Assembly (NCBI GenBank): GCA_030652255.1
Contig: JAUSAZ010000041.1
Location: 1-43,287 of the forward strand
Direction: 5' to 3'
Length of the DNA stretch: 43,287 nt
Source of the DNA: Myxococcales bacterium
GTDB taxonomy: Bacteria; Myxococcota_A; Polyangia; Polyangiales; Ga0077539
The notes under the pieces are model-generated. The model did not search any database and had not been told where the DNA came from. It worked only from the letters and a program-made list of their open reading frames with translations. Below, in pieces: positions 22,527-30,293 of this stretch (positions are counted from its first letter, which is position 1; the number at the start of each line of letters is the position of its first letter). The translations under genes were made by a program, and so were the position numbers.

Positions 22527-24719
22527 ATGCGCCACGCTCTCGTCACGACCCTCGCCGCGACCGCACTCCTTGGTTGTGGCACCGACCCCCAACCCGCAAG
22601 CCCCCTCGACGCGGGGGTCGACGCGGCGGCGATGGACGCGGCGACGGTCGATGCGCGCCCGGCCGTCGACGTGCTGCGGGTCTCGCCGGACGTGGCGCTC
22701 CCGGCCGAGTGCAACGACATCGAGATCGAAGACCTCACCGAGCTCGGCACCCTCGAAGGCGAGGTCACCCGCCTCCGGGGCGACACCCGGGGGCAGCGCA
22801 ACAGCAACACCGTGGGGCTCCAGCCCCCGACGGCGTTTACCTCGGCTTGTAACTTCCGCTCGACCTACCAGCGGGTGTTCCGCTACGTGATGCGGGGGGA
22901 GGGCTCGCTGCGGGTGAGCACCAACAACCCGGCCACCGCGGCGACCTTCGACACCACCCTCGCGGTGCTCGCGATGCGCGCCTGCGTGGCCAACCCGCGC
23001 GACTTCTACTGCAACAACGACGACCCGACGGCCACCGCCGCGAGCCGCAGCCGCTTCGCCTCGCGCCTCGCGACGGGCGCGCTCCCCGCCGGCGCCGTGG
23101 TGCACATCGCCGTCGGCGGCCTCGCGTCCACCACCGCCCTGCCGGGCCGCGTGGTGCAGGGCACCTTCGAGCTCACCGTCGAGGAACTCCGCCCCCTCGC
23201 CGCGGGCGCCCCCTGCGACCGCCGGCAGCTCAACGGCGCCTGCGCCCCGGGCACGGCGTGCGTCGGCGCCAACCCCGGCGCGCTCGTCGGCGCCTGCCGC
23301 GGCGCGAGCACCGCCCCGGGCACGGCGTGTGTGAGCGACGCCTGCGGGCCGGGCCTCGCGTGCGACGTCAGCACCAACCTCTGCTACCGCGCGAAGCCCA
23401 CCGGCGCCGCCTGCGAGTCCGGCGCCACCGCCTGGAACCGCTGCGCCGACGACGCCTCCTGCGTCACCCAGCCCGGCGCGGTGGGCGTCTGCCGCGCCCG
23501 CGGCACCGTCGCCAACGCCGCCTGCGCCACCGGCGGCCGCTGCACCGGCGAGGGCCTCGCCTGCGACGCCAGCGGCGTATGCCGCGTCACCGCCCCGCGC
23601 GACGGCGCGTGCAACCTCACCGACACCGCGTGCCCCGCCGGGCAGGCCTGCCACTTCGCGCACGGCGCCCAGTCCGTCGGGCGTTGCACCGACGCGGCCA
23701 CCGCACCGGGCATGGCGTGCGGCGCGGGCAACACCTGCACCGGCGTCGGGCTCAGCTGCAACGCCGGCGTCTCCCCGGCGCGCTGCAACGGCGCCGTGGC
23801 GGCGGCGGGCGAGGTCTGCACGGCCTTCGTGCCCTGCGCGACGGGCAACGTGTGCTTCCTCACCGACCCCACCGACCGCACCCGCGGCCGCTGCTTCGCC
23901 GACGGGGCCGAGGCCGGCCGCTGCCGCGCGTCCGGGGCCCCCTGCGGCGCGGGCCTCGTGTGCACCAACTCCGCCGCGCCCGCCTCGGGGCGCTGCGTGC
24001 GGGTCGCCGCCGCCGACGAGCGCTGCGACCTCTTCACCGCCGGGGTGATCTGCGCCACCGGAACCACCTGCGCGCGCGACGGGTCCGACCCCACGCTCGG
24101 CCGCTGCCGGGCCGACGGCGCCGCGCCGGGCACCGCCTGCCGCAGCTCCGGGGCCCGCTGCGACGCACCCCTCCGGTGCAGCGCCGCCGCCGGCGCGGGC
24201 GTCTGCCAGGCCGACGGCGACGCGGGGGCCTGCGATCCGCGCACCCTCGCGCTCGGCTGCGCCACGGGGCAGGTCTGCCACGCCACGGGCTTCAACACCG
24301 GGCGCTGCGCCGGGGCCGACGTGGAGGTCGAGCCCAACGACCGCGCGAGCCTCGCGCAGCCCCTCGCGGGGCCCTCGACCTCGGTGCGCGTCACCCTCCC
24401 GTCGGGCGACATCGACTGCGTGACCTTCGAGGCCGCCGCGGGCGCCCGGCTCGTCGCGCGCGCCGCGGGCGACGACGGGCTCTGCCCCAACACCTCGCTC
24501 GCCCTCGACCTCTTCGACCCCGACGGCCGGCTGCTCACCACGGCCGGCGTCAACGGCGCCTTCGGCTGCCCCCTCATCGACGGAACCCTCGCCGACAGCC
24601 CGGCCTTCTCCGTCGCGCGCGACCTTCGGGCGGGGCGCTACACGGTGTGCGCGCGCAGCGCCAACAACAGCGACGTGGGCGAGGCCGTGCTCGACGTCGA
24701 GGTGCTCCCCGCGCCATGA
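22527..24719 (+). CDS. Large Cys-rich lipoprotein, first gene of the radical SAM operon
   Basis: 730 residues. The N-terminus (LVTTLAATALLGC) has a lipobox with Cys17. It has the same order as its paralogue at 14548: an Asp/Ala linker, a PPC-like domain (ATFDTTLAVLAMRAC, then DFYCNNDDPTATAASRSR), about a dozen Cys repeats (for example GLVCTNSAAPASGRC), and a second PPC-like domain near DIDCVTFEAAAGARLVA. It is likely outer-membrane anchored and outward facing. Its stop overlaps the start of the small-protein gene by 4 bp (ATGA), so it is translationally coupled to the peptide and radical SAM genes. This raises the question whether it carries, binds or receives the modified peptide. Confidence 0.85.
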   Translation: MRHALVTTLAATALLGCGTDPQPASPLDAGVDAAAMDAATVDARPAVDVLRVSPDVALPAECNDIEIEDLTELGTLEGEVTRLRGDTRGQRNSNTVGLQPPTAFTSACNFRSTYQRVFRYVMRGEGSLRVSTNNPATAATFDTTLAVLAMRACVANPRDFYCNNDDPTATAASRSRFASRLATGALPAGAVVHIAVGGLASTTALPGRVVQGTFELTVEELRPLAAGAPCDRRQLNGACAPGTACVGANPGALVGACRGASTAPGTACVSDACGPGLACDVSTNLCYRAKPTGAACESGATAWNRCADDASCVTQPGAVGVCRARGTVANAACATGGRCTGEGLACDASGVCRVTAPRDGACNLTDTACPAGQACHFAHGAQSVGRCTDAATAPGMACGAGNTCTGVGLSCNAGVSPARCNGAVAAAGEVCTAFVPCATGNVCFLTDPTDRTRGRCFADGAEAGRCRASGAPCGAGLVCTNSAAPASGRCVRVAAADERCDLFTAGVICATGTTCARDGSDPTLGRCRADGAAPGTACRSSGARCDAPLRCSAAAGAGVCQADGDAGACDPRTLALGCATGQVCHATGFNTGRCAGADVEVEPNDRASLAQPLAGPSTSVRVTLPSGDIDCVTFEAAAGARLVARAAGDDGLCPNTSLALDLFDPDGRLLTTAGVNGAFGCPLIDGTLADSPAFSVARDLRAGRYTVCARSANNSDVGEAVLDVEVLPAP

Positions 24720-24955
24720 GCGATCCTGCGGAGAGCCCCGTCGCCGACGAGGGCGTGCTGGTGGTGCGCCGCGGCCCGGGCGCCAACTGCTCTTCCATCG
24801 GGAGCGCCGTGGAGATGCTCTTCCTCTCGGCCACGGTGGGCACGGCCATCCTCGCCGCCGTGGCCGCCGCGCTCGACCCCAGGGACGACGACGAGCCCGA
24901 CGACCCCGACGAGCCCGCGCCCCCTCCCCCCGTCGCTCCCTCCGAAGCGCCGTGA
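24716..24955 (+). CDS. Candidate RiPP-type precursor peptide (79 aa)
   Basis: The start ATG overlaps the lipoprotein stop and its own stop overlaps the radical SAM start (GTGA). The 79-residue product has a short acidic leader (about 1-18, ending VLVVRRGPG), then GANCSSIGS with its only Cys at 25, then a hydrophobic helix-like stretch (AVEMLFLSATVGTAILAAVA), and an acidic Pro/Asp-rich tail. Small size, a core-like Gly/Ser/Cys segment, and tight coupling to a radical SAM/SPASM enzyme are what is expected of a precursor peptide. The hydrophobic stretch could instead be a membrane anchor, and the region around Cys25 might then be a motif presented at the membrane. No known RiPP family is recognised. 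Confidence 0.72.
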   Translation: MSDPAESPVADEGVLVVRRGPGANCSSIGSAVEMLFLSATVGTAILAAVAAALDPRDDDEPDDPDEPAPPPPVAPSEAP

Positions 24956-26079
24956 GCGCCGCCGTCACCCGCGCGCGCCGCGAGCCCTTCGGCGCCTGGG
25001 TCCGCCTCGGGGACGACACCCTCGTCGCCGTCGACCGCCGCCTCGCCGACCGCCTCGGGCTCCCGCCCGCCGCCTTCGCGCCCGACCACGTCCCAGGCCC
25101 GCTGGAGGTGCACGTCGCCGTCACCGCGCGCTGCCCCGTCGACTGCGCCGGGTGCTACCAGTCCGCCACGCACGACGGCGACCACGTCCCTTTTACCCAG
25201 CTCCGTAAGACCCTGCACGACCTCCACGCCGCGGGGGCCTTCACCGTCGCCTTCGGGGGCGGCGAGCCGCTGCTGCGCGACGACCTCGGCGCCCTCGCCG
25301 ACGAGGCCCGCGCGCTGGGCCTCACGCCCGTGGTCACCACCAGCGGCTACGGGCTCACGGCGGCGCGGGCGCGGGCGCTCGGCTCCTTCGCGCAGGTAAA
25401 CGTCTCCCACGACGGCGTCGGCGGCGGCTACGCGGCGGTGCGCGGCTTCGACGGCGTCGCGGTGGCCGAGCGGGCCATCGCCACGCTGCGCGCCGCGGGC
25501 GTGGCGGTGGGCGTCAACCACGTGCTCACCCGACAGAACGTCGACGGCCTCGCGGCCACCGTCGCGCACGTCCGGGCCCTCGGCGCGCGCGAGCTGCAGC
25601 TCCTGCGCTACAAGCCCGCGGGCCGCGCGGCCTCGCTCGACTACCTCGCCCGCCGGCTCACGCCCGCGCAGTGCGACGCCCTCGGCGAGACCCTCCGCGC
25701 GCTGGCCCCCACGCTGGGCGAGGGCTTCTCGGTGCGGGTCGACTGCGCGCTGGTGCCGCTGGTGTCGCAGGCGCTCCCGGACGCGGCGACGCTGGCGCGC
25801 TTCGGGGTCTTCGGCTGCGAAGCGGGGGGCCACCTCGGGTCGGTGCGCCGCGACGGCACCGCGGGCGGATGCAGCTTCGACGACGCGCCCGGCGCCGAGG
25901 GGATCGCGGGCTTCCGGGCCTTCGCGGCCGCCCCACCGGAGCCCTGCGCGTCGTGCCCGCTGCGCGCCGTCTGCCGGGGCGGCTGCAAGGTGGTGAGCCG
26001 CCACCTGGGCCACGGCTTCGCGCCCGACCCGGAGTGCCCCCGGGTGATCGCCCACCGCGCGGCCGGCGCGTCGCCGTGA
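24952..26079 (+). CDS. Radical SAM/SPASM peptide-modifying enzyme
   Basis: 375 residues. The radical SAM motif CPVDCAGC gives Cys61, 65 and 68 for the [4Fe-4S] cluster, and GGGEP (102-106) binds the SAM amino group. The C-terminal SPASM-like region contains Cys289, 307, 332, 335, 341, 345 and 362 (for example PCASCPLRAVCRGGCK), enough for auxiliary iron-sulfur clusters. Enzymes of this build use radical chemistry to install thioether, carbon-carbon or related links in ribosomal peptides. The N-terminal 45 residues could be a small RiPP-recognition element, but no PqqD-like signature is obvious. It overlaps both the precursor-like gene and the next membrane protein gene by 4 bp, which strongly links it to the small peptide as substrate. 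Confidence 0.92.
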   Translation: MSAAVTRARREPFGAWVRLGDDTLVAVDRRLADRLGLPPAAFAPDHVPGPLEVHVAVTARCPVDCAGCYQSATHDGDHVPFTQLRKTLHDLHAAGAFTVAFGGGEPLLRDDLGALADEARALGLTPVVTTSGYGLTAARARALGSFAQVNVSHDGVGGGYAAVRGFDGVAVAERAIATLRAAGVAVGVNHVLTRQNVDGLAATVAHVRALGARELQLLRYKPAGRAASLDYLARRLTPAQCDALGETLRALAPTLGEGFSVRVDCALVPLVSQALPDAATLARFGVFGCEAGGHLGSVRRDGTAGGCSFDDAPGAEGIAGFRAFAAAPPEPCASCPLRAVCRGGCKVVSRHLGHGFAPDPECPRVIAHRAAGASP

Positions 26080-26381
26080 GCGCGCCGCCCTGGTCCGTGG
26101 GGCTCTCGCTGGCGCTGGCGGTGTCGCCGTTGACCCGCACGCTGGTGGCGCTGGTCGAGCGCGCGACGCACCCCGAGCCCGACCCGGCGATGGTGGTGTG
26201 GGCCGAGCGCTCGCCCTTCCTCCAGCGCGCCCTCATCGCGGCGTACCTCACCGTGGCGCTGGCCGTGGCGCTCACCGCGCTCGCCCGCCGTTGGCGGCGC
26301 CTGCGCGACGACCGTAGCTTCCGCGCAGCGCTGGCGGTGGGCGCCCTCGGGGCGGCGGCGGGGCTGTGGCCGTGGCGGTGA
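26076..26381 (+). CDS. Small membrane protein in the radical SAM operon (101 aa)
   Basis: The GTG start overlaps the radical SAM stop by 4 bp (GTGA), and the stop overlaps the next start the same way. The 101-residue product has hydrophobic segments at about 8-26, 52-70 and 80-98, giving two to three membrane helices. Between the first and second lies HPEPDPAMVVWAERSPFLQ, and a basic Arg-rich loop follows the second (ARRWRRLRDD), consistent with an inside-positive topology. I do not recognise the family. Its place in the chain of overlaps suggests a role in export, maturation or immunity of the modified peptide. Confidence 0.8.
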   Translation: MSAPPWSVGLSLALAVSPLTRTLVALVERATHPEPDPAMVVWAERSPFLQRALIAAYLTVALAVALTALARRWRRLRDDRSFRAALAVGALGAAAGLWPWR

Positions 26382-26710
26382 TCCCGCTGGCGCCGGCGCT
26401 GGCGGTGCTCGCCGCGGCCGCGATCGCCGCGCGCTTCCCGGCGCGGTGGTCGCGGGCGCTGGCTGTGTTGTGCGCGGTGGGCGCGCTCGCGGCGGTGCTC
26501 GCCACGCGGAGCCTCTGGGAGGCCGACGTGCGGCGGGTGGTGTTCATCGCGTCGCAGGCGAAGGGCGCGTGGCTCGACCGCGCGGTCGACCTGCTGCTGG
26601 CGTCGTGCGCGCTCACCCTGGCCGCGGCGCTGCGCGCGTCGGGGGCGGGCTACGTGGTGGCCCTGGCGCTGGCCGCGGCCTCGCTGCTCTGCGGGTGGAT
26701 GGCAGGGTGA
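26378..26710 (+). CDS. Second small membrane protein in the radical SAM operon (110 aa)
   Basis: The GTG at 26378 is chosen because it overlaps the previous stop (GTGA), the pattern seen at each junction of this operon. GTG codons at 26366 and 26372 are also possible. The 110-residue product has about four hydrophobic segments (about 2-18, 25-42, 68-82 and 88-107). A conserved-looking charged core, EADVRRVVFIASQAKGAWLD, lies between helices two and three. I do not recognise the family. It ends the cluster, and the following P450 gene begins after 37 bp with no overlap, so the operon probably ends here, although read-through is possible. Confidence 0.75.
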   Translation: MIPLAPALAVLAAAAIAARFPARWSRALAVLCAVGALAAVLATRSLWEADVRRVVFIASQAKGAWLDRAVDLLLASCALTLAAALRASGAGYVVALALAAASLLCGWMAG

Positions 26711-26747
26711 GGCGGCCGCGCGCGCGGACGTGATACTACGGTCGACC

Positions 26748-28211
26748 ATGGCGGACGAGTCCAAGGTCACGGTCATCCCTGGTGAATGGTGCCATCCCCT
26801 CTCGCTCGACCCGGTGAAGCAGGTGCTGCGCTTCGTCCAGGACTGCGACGACTACACCAAGGAGCTGCGCTTCAAGCACCAGTCGCCCGTGTTCAAGGCC
26901 CACCCGGGCATCGCGAGCACCTTCATCACCGACATGGCGGGCCTCGACTACGTGTTTGACGCGCCGCCCGAGGAGCTCGATCGCCTCGACGGCGACCCGG
27001 GCTTCGGCGGGCTCGCGTTCAACGTGGACATGCTCGACGGCGTCGTCCCCGCGCTCATGGGCCACGCGGGCAACCACGGCCCGGCGAGGGAGGTCGTCGT
27101 CGAGGCGATGAAGCTGCGGCGCGATTTCTTCGAGCCCGCGTGCTTGAAGATCCTGCACTACGGCATCCCGATGCTCCGGGTCGCGTCGCGGGGCGAGAAG
27201 GTGAACTTCCAGCACGCCCTCCACCACGCCGCGGTGGGCATCGCCTTCGAGTGGCTCTTCGGCATCACCCCGGGGCCCGAAGGCGCCGCGGCGCAGGGCT
27301 GGATCAAGGCCTGCTTCGGCCTCAAGGCCGACCACGCCCTCGCCAACGCCGTCGCCCGCGGGGCGTCGGGCCTGAAGGGGCGGCTCACCAACGGCCCCGT
27401 CTCCGCGCACCGCAAGTACGGCAAGCGGTGGATGGACGAGATCCGCCGCAGCGCTCCCTTCCAGGAGCAGTTCAAGCGGCTCAGGGTCGTCGCCAGCGGC
27501 GCGGTGCCCGAGCGGGACCTCCCGGCGCACCTGATGTTCGCGGCGAGCTTCAACTCCACCGGCGGGGCCTGGTCGACGCTGCACCCGGCGCTGGCCCAGC
27601 TCTCCGTCGACGCCGTCACGCGCGCCCGCCTCGCGCAGGAGCTCAAGGTCTTCCACGACGCCATCAAGGCAGACGAAGACCAGCCCGGCACCATCCGGAA
27701 GCTCGACCAGCTCCCCTTCCTCGAGGCGTTCTTCCTCGAGTCGATGCGGCTCTTCGGGCGGCCGCGGCACTACTACCGCCGCGCGATGAGGACCTTCGAC
27801 CTGCCGGTCAGCACGCTCCCCGGCGAAGCCCCGAGGGCGGTGGAGATCAAGGAGGGCACCACGCTCTGCCTGGTCGCGACCGTCGCCCGGCAAGACCGCG
27901 CGGTGTGGGGCGACGACGCCTCGGTCTTCGACCCGGAGCGCTACCTCCGCGACGACCTGGAGGTGCAGAGCGCCCTGCTGCGTGGGGAGATCCGTCGGCC
28001 GCTGCGCGAGCGCGTGCGCGCCTTCGGCCCGTCCCCGAAGGGGAAGAACGCCTACGGCTGCGCCGGCGGAGACGTGGGCAAGATGCTCTGGAAGACGCTC
28101 GCCGCCGCCCTCGCCCGCTCGACGGACTGGCAGCTCTCCCCGTGGCCCGAGCCCGACGTCGACGCCTTCGACGGCGTCCGCCCGGGCGAGTTCGACTGGC
28201 TCAGGAAGTAG
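26748..28211 (+). CDS. Cytochrome P450 of CYP74-like type (allene oxide synthase/hydroperoxide lyase class)
   Basis: 487 residues from the ATG at 26748. The K-helix ExxR (ESMR, 331-334) and heme-thiolate Cys438 (in FGPSPKGKNAYGCAGGDVGK) identify a P450. Two features point to the CYP74 class rather than a monooxygenase. First, the I-helix region has FNSTGG (268-273), the CYP74 hallmark in which the Asn acts on the hydroperoxide, instead of the AGxxT oxygen-activation motif. Second, the heme loop is extended, as in CYP74. These enzymes rearrange fatty-acid hydroperoxides without O2 or a reductase. The neighbouring convergent lipoxygenase would supply the hydroperoxide. The 15-bp gap to that gene contains a perfect 12-bp palindrome at 28212-28223. 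Whether it makes an allene oxide, aldehydes or an epoxyalcohol cannot be decided from sequence. Confidence 0.85.
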   Translation: MADESKVTVIPGEWCHPLSLDPVKQVLRFVQDCDDYTKELRFKHQSPVFKAHPGIASTFITDMAGLDYVFDAPPEELDRLDGDPGFGGLAFNVDMLDGVVPALMGHAGNHGPAREVVVEAMKLRRDFFEPACLKILHYGIPMLRVASRGEKVNFQHALHHAAVGIAFEWLFGITPGPEGAAAQGWIKACFGLKADHALANAVARGASGLKGRLTNGPVSAHRKYGKRWMDEIRRSAPFQEQFKRLRVVASGAVPERDLPAHLMFAASFNSTGGAWSTLHPALAQLSVDAVTRARLAQELKVFHDAIKADEDQPGTIRKLDQLPFLEAFFLESMRLFGRPRHYYRRAMRTFDLPVSTLPGEAPRAVEIKEGTTLCLVATVARQDRAVWGDDASVFDPERYLRDDLEVQSALLRGEIRRPLRERVRAFGPSPKGKNAYGCAGGDVGKMLWKTLAAALARSTDWQLSPWPEPDVDAFDGVRPGEFDWLRK

Positions 28212-28226
28212 CGCGGCGCCGCGGGA

Positions 28227-29906
28227 CTAGATGCTGACGCCCGTCTCGAGGTTCTTCGGGTTGAAGGTGTCGCAGGGCCACGGGCGCGTCGGGTGCGCCA
28301 TGCGCCGGGCGTTCGCGGCGGTGATCGCCTCCGACAGCTTCTCCAGCGCGTCGTGGAAGCGCTGGAACACCCTGCGGCCGCGGTAGTCGGCGTCGAAGAC
28401 CCCGGTGGCGTCGCCGACGTCCATCAGCCGCGGCATCCCGAGGCCCGTCAGCGCCATGATCAGCAGGTACTGCATCGACGCCTGGATGTCCGCCATCTCC
28501 CGCTCGGCGCCGTCGGCCCGCGGCGGGCGGATCTTGGTCCCCATGAAGGTCGGGTCGATGACGTACTCGTTCACGGTGCCGACGGCCTCGTGGAGCCCGG
28601 TCACGCTCCATACGAACTGCGCGAGCACGTCGATGAGCGAGTCCCTCGAGAAGCCCGGGAACCCCACCTCCTTCGGCGCCTTGTTGAGCTGGCGCCAGAA
28701 GTCCCGGAGGTAGACGTCACCCAGGATGTCCGCCTCGGTGGCATACGTGTCGATGTATTCGACGACGAAGCCGCGGACGACGTTGTAGAGCGCGAGCGCG
28801 TCGGCGAGCCACGGGAACCAGTCGCCGCCCGCCGCCGGGGTGACGCCGTCGCCCTCCAGGAGACCGTGCGCCTCGCCGACCTTGCGCCGCACCAGCTCGG
28901 GCACCGTGTGGAAGTTGAGCAGCCCCACCGCGTCGCCGAAGGCCTGCGCGAGCGACTCGTACGTGAGCGCGCTGGCGCGGTGCACGAAGCCGCGCTCGGG
29001 GCAGAGCGACTCGTACGCCCCGGCGTTGATGGTGATCGTGCGCCAGGTGAAGGGCTTGAGCATCAGCCGGAGGTAGTGCGTGGGCGGGAGCGCGAAGCGC
29101 GCCGCCGTGGTCACGTAGTTGCCGATCAGCCAGTGCACGCCCACGAGGTGGTCGACCACCGTGGTGCCGACCATCAGCGAGCAGCGCCATGCCCACTTCG
29201 CGTGCTCCCACCCCGGCTTGTTCGGGTGGTAGCAGACGTTCTCCCGGACGATGGCGATGGGGCGCTGGTCTTCGTCGAAGATCGCCCGCGCGCCGTAGCG
29301 CTCGAAGCCCTCCCGGACCTCATAGCTGGAGAGGTCGAGGTCGTGCTGCCACTTCGGCCTGACGAGGCCCTCCGGGTCGCCGATCTTCGGCGTGTAGGGC
29401 ATCAGCCGCAGCGCGCCGAGCCCGGCGAAGGCCAGCCGGGACATCGCCGCGTCCGAGCTCATCTCCTTCCAGTAGTGGTACGGCCGGGCCATGTACGAGC
29501 CCAGCGGCAGCACCTCCTGGAAGGTGTCGCGCGCCACCTCGGGGCTGCGCCACTCGTTGCGCTCGCCGTGACGGTCGTTGAGCGGGAAGAGGTACCCGTT
29601 GCGCAGCAGCGACAGCAGGACGCGCCGCATCCAGGGCGAGGCGGGCCAGTCCTCGTCCTTCGTGGGGAGCTCGATCTGGTGCTCCCGGCCCCCGAAGGAC
29701 AGCGTCAGGAGCGGCGGCGTCTCCTTCCACTGCGACGGCGGACGAACCCTGTCGACCGTCGGGAGGTCGCTGTTCCACTTCTTGATCGCGTTCTTGATCA
29801 TCCAGAGGAAGAGCTTCGTGTGCCGGTCGAGGCTCTTCACGATGTACGAAGGCGCGCCGAAGTGCGCCTCCCTGCGGACGACGGGGGGCAGGGGTGAGTC
29901 AGCCAT
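28227..29906 (-). CDS. Bacterial lipoxygenase (no PLAT domain)
   Basis: 559 residues. The iron site is visible as H253-x4-H258 (DHLVGVHWL), His439 in VTGLHEAVG, and the C-terminal Ile559 (ETGVSI), whose carboxylate is the fifth ligand. The position normally Asn or His four residues after the third His is Gly443; Asn446 is close by. The second helix pattern (TAARFALPPTHYLRLMLKPF, then TITIN) matches the lipoxygenase core. There is no N-terminal PLAT domain, and the length fits compact bacterial forms. It should add O2 to a polyunsaturated fatty acid to give a hydroperoxide, the expected substrate of the adjacent CYP74-like P450. No signal peptide is seen, so action is cytoplasmic or at the membrane. 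Confidence 0.88.
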   Translation of the reverse strand: MADSPLPPVVRREAHFGAPSYIVKSLDRHTKLFLWMIKNAIKKWNSDLPTVDRVRPPSQWKETPPLLTLSFGGREHQIELPTKDEDWPASPWMRRVLLSLLRNGYLFPLNDRHGERNEWRSPEVARDTFQEVLPLGSYMARPYHYWKEMSSDAAMSRLAFAGLGALRLMPYTPKIGDPEGLVRPKWQHDLDLSSYEVREGFERYGARAIFDEDQRPIAIVRENVCYHPNKPGWEHAKWAWRCSLMVGTTVVDHLVGVHWLIGNYVTTAARFALPPTHYLRLMLKPFTWRTITINAGAYESLCPERGFVHRASALTYESLAQAFGDAVGLLNFHTVPELVRRKVGEAHGLLEGDGVTPAAGGDWFPWLADALALYNVVRGFVVEYIDTYATEADILGDVYLRDFWRQLNKAPKEVGFPGFSRDSLIDVLAQFVWSVTGLHEAVGTVNEYVIDPTFMGTKIRPPRADGAEREMADIQASMQYLLIMALTGLGMPRLMDVGDATGVFDADYRGRRVFQRFHDALEKLSEAITAANARRMAHPTRPWPCDTFNPKNLETGVSI

Positions 29907-29968
29907 CGACCCGCGAGACTACCAGAGGTCGAGCGGGAGGGGTTTTGGTCGCAGCGCGGAGGCGCCGC

Positions 29969-30286
29969 TCAGGCGCGCTTGCCGAAGAGGGGCTCAGCCA
30001 GCCCGACGGGGCGCAGCACCGTGTCGAACCACCAGATGGCGCCGACGAGGAGGTTGCGCTTGTCGCCGAAGAACTTCGGCGGATTGCCCTTCGCCACGTG
30101 GCCGATGCCCTGGAGCGTCCACCCCGCCGCGAAGAGCCCGATACCCACCGGGGGGATGATCATCGCCGGCAGCGACGCCATGATCATCGGGATGCCCACG
30201 AGGTGCGTCGCCTCGCAGATGGGGTCGTCGTGGTACTCGCGGTAGTCCTTGAGCAGCGTCTGCCACTCGTCGTTGAGCAGGGCCAT
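29969..30286 (-). CDS. Mpo1-like (DUF962) membrane protein, putative 2-hydroxy fatty acid dioxygenase
   Basis: 105 residues from the ATG at 30286. The upstream in-frame 25 residues are Pro/Arg-rich and rejected. Conserved-looking elements of the DUF962/Mpo1 family are EYHDDP, HLVGIPMIM (His28), then GIGHVAKGNPP (His63), with two to three membrane helices (about 27-58 and 78-95). Yeast Mpo1 is an iron-dependent dioxygenase that degrades 2-hydroxy fatty acids, and the family is distributed in bacteria. Its position between an FmdB-like gene and the lipoxygenase gene, on the same strand, suggests fatty-acid oxidation in the same module. Function is inferred from the family only. It is separated from the FmdB-like gene by 7 bp. 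Confidence 0.77.
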   Translation of the reverse strand: MALLNDEWQTLLKDYREYHDDPICEATHLVGIPMIMASLPAMIIPPVGIGLFAAGWTLQGIGHVAKGNPPKFFGDKRNLLVGAIWWFDTVLRPVGLAEPLFGKRA

Positions 30287-30293
30287 CGTTGAG

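Noticed and set aside
28212..28223. Bidirectional terminator between the P450 and lipoxygenase
   Set aside because: It is a perfect 12-bp palindrome but has no loop or U-run, so it is noted only as a palindrome.
29116..29150. HWLIGN as the canonical lipoxygenase HxxxxH
   Set aside because: The true H-x4-H is one turn earlier (HLVGVH), which aligns with the downstream core; the Asn in HWLIGN is not a missing ligand.
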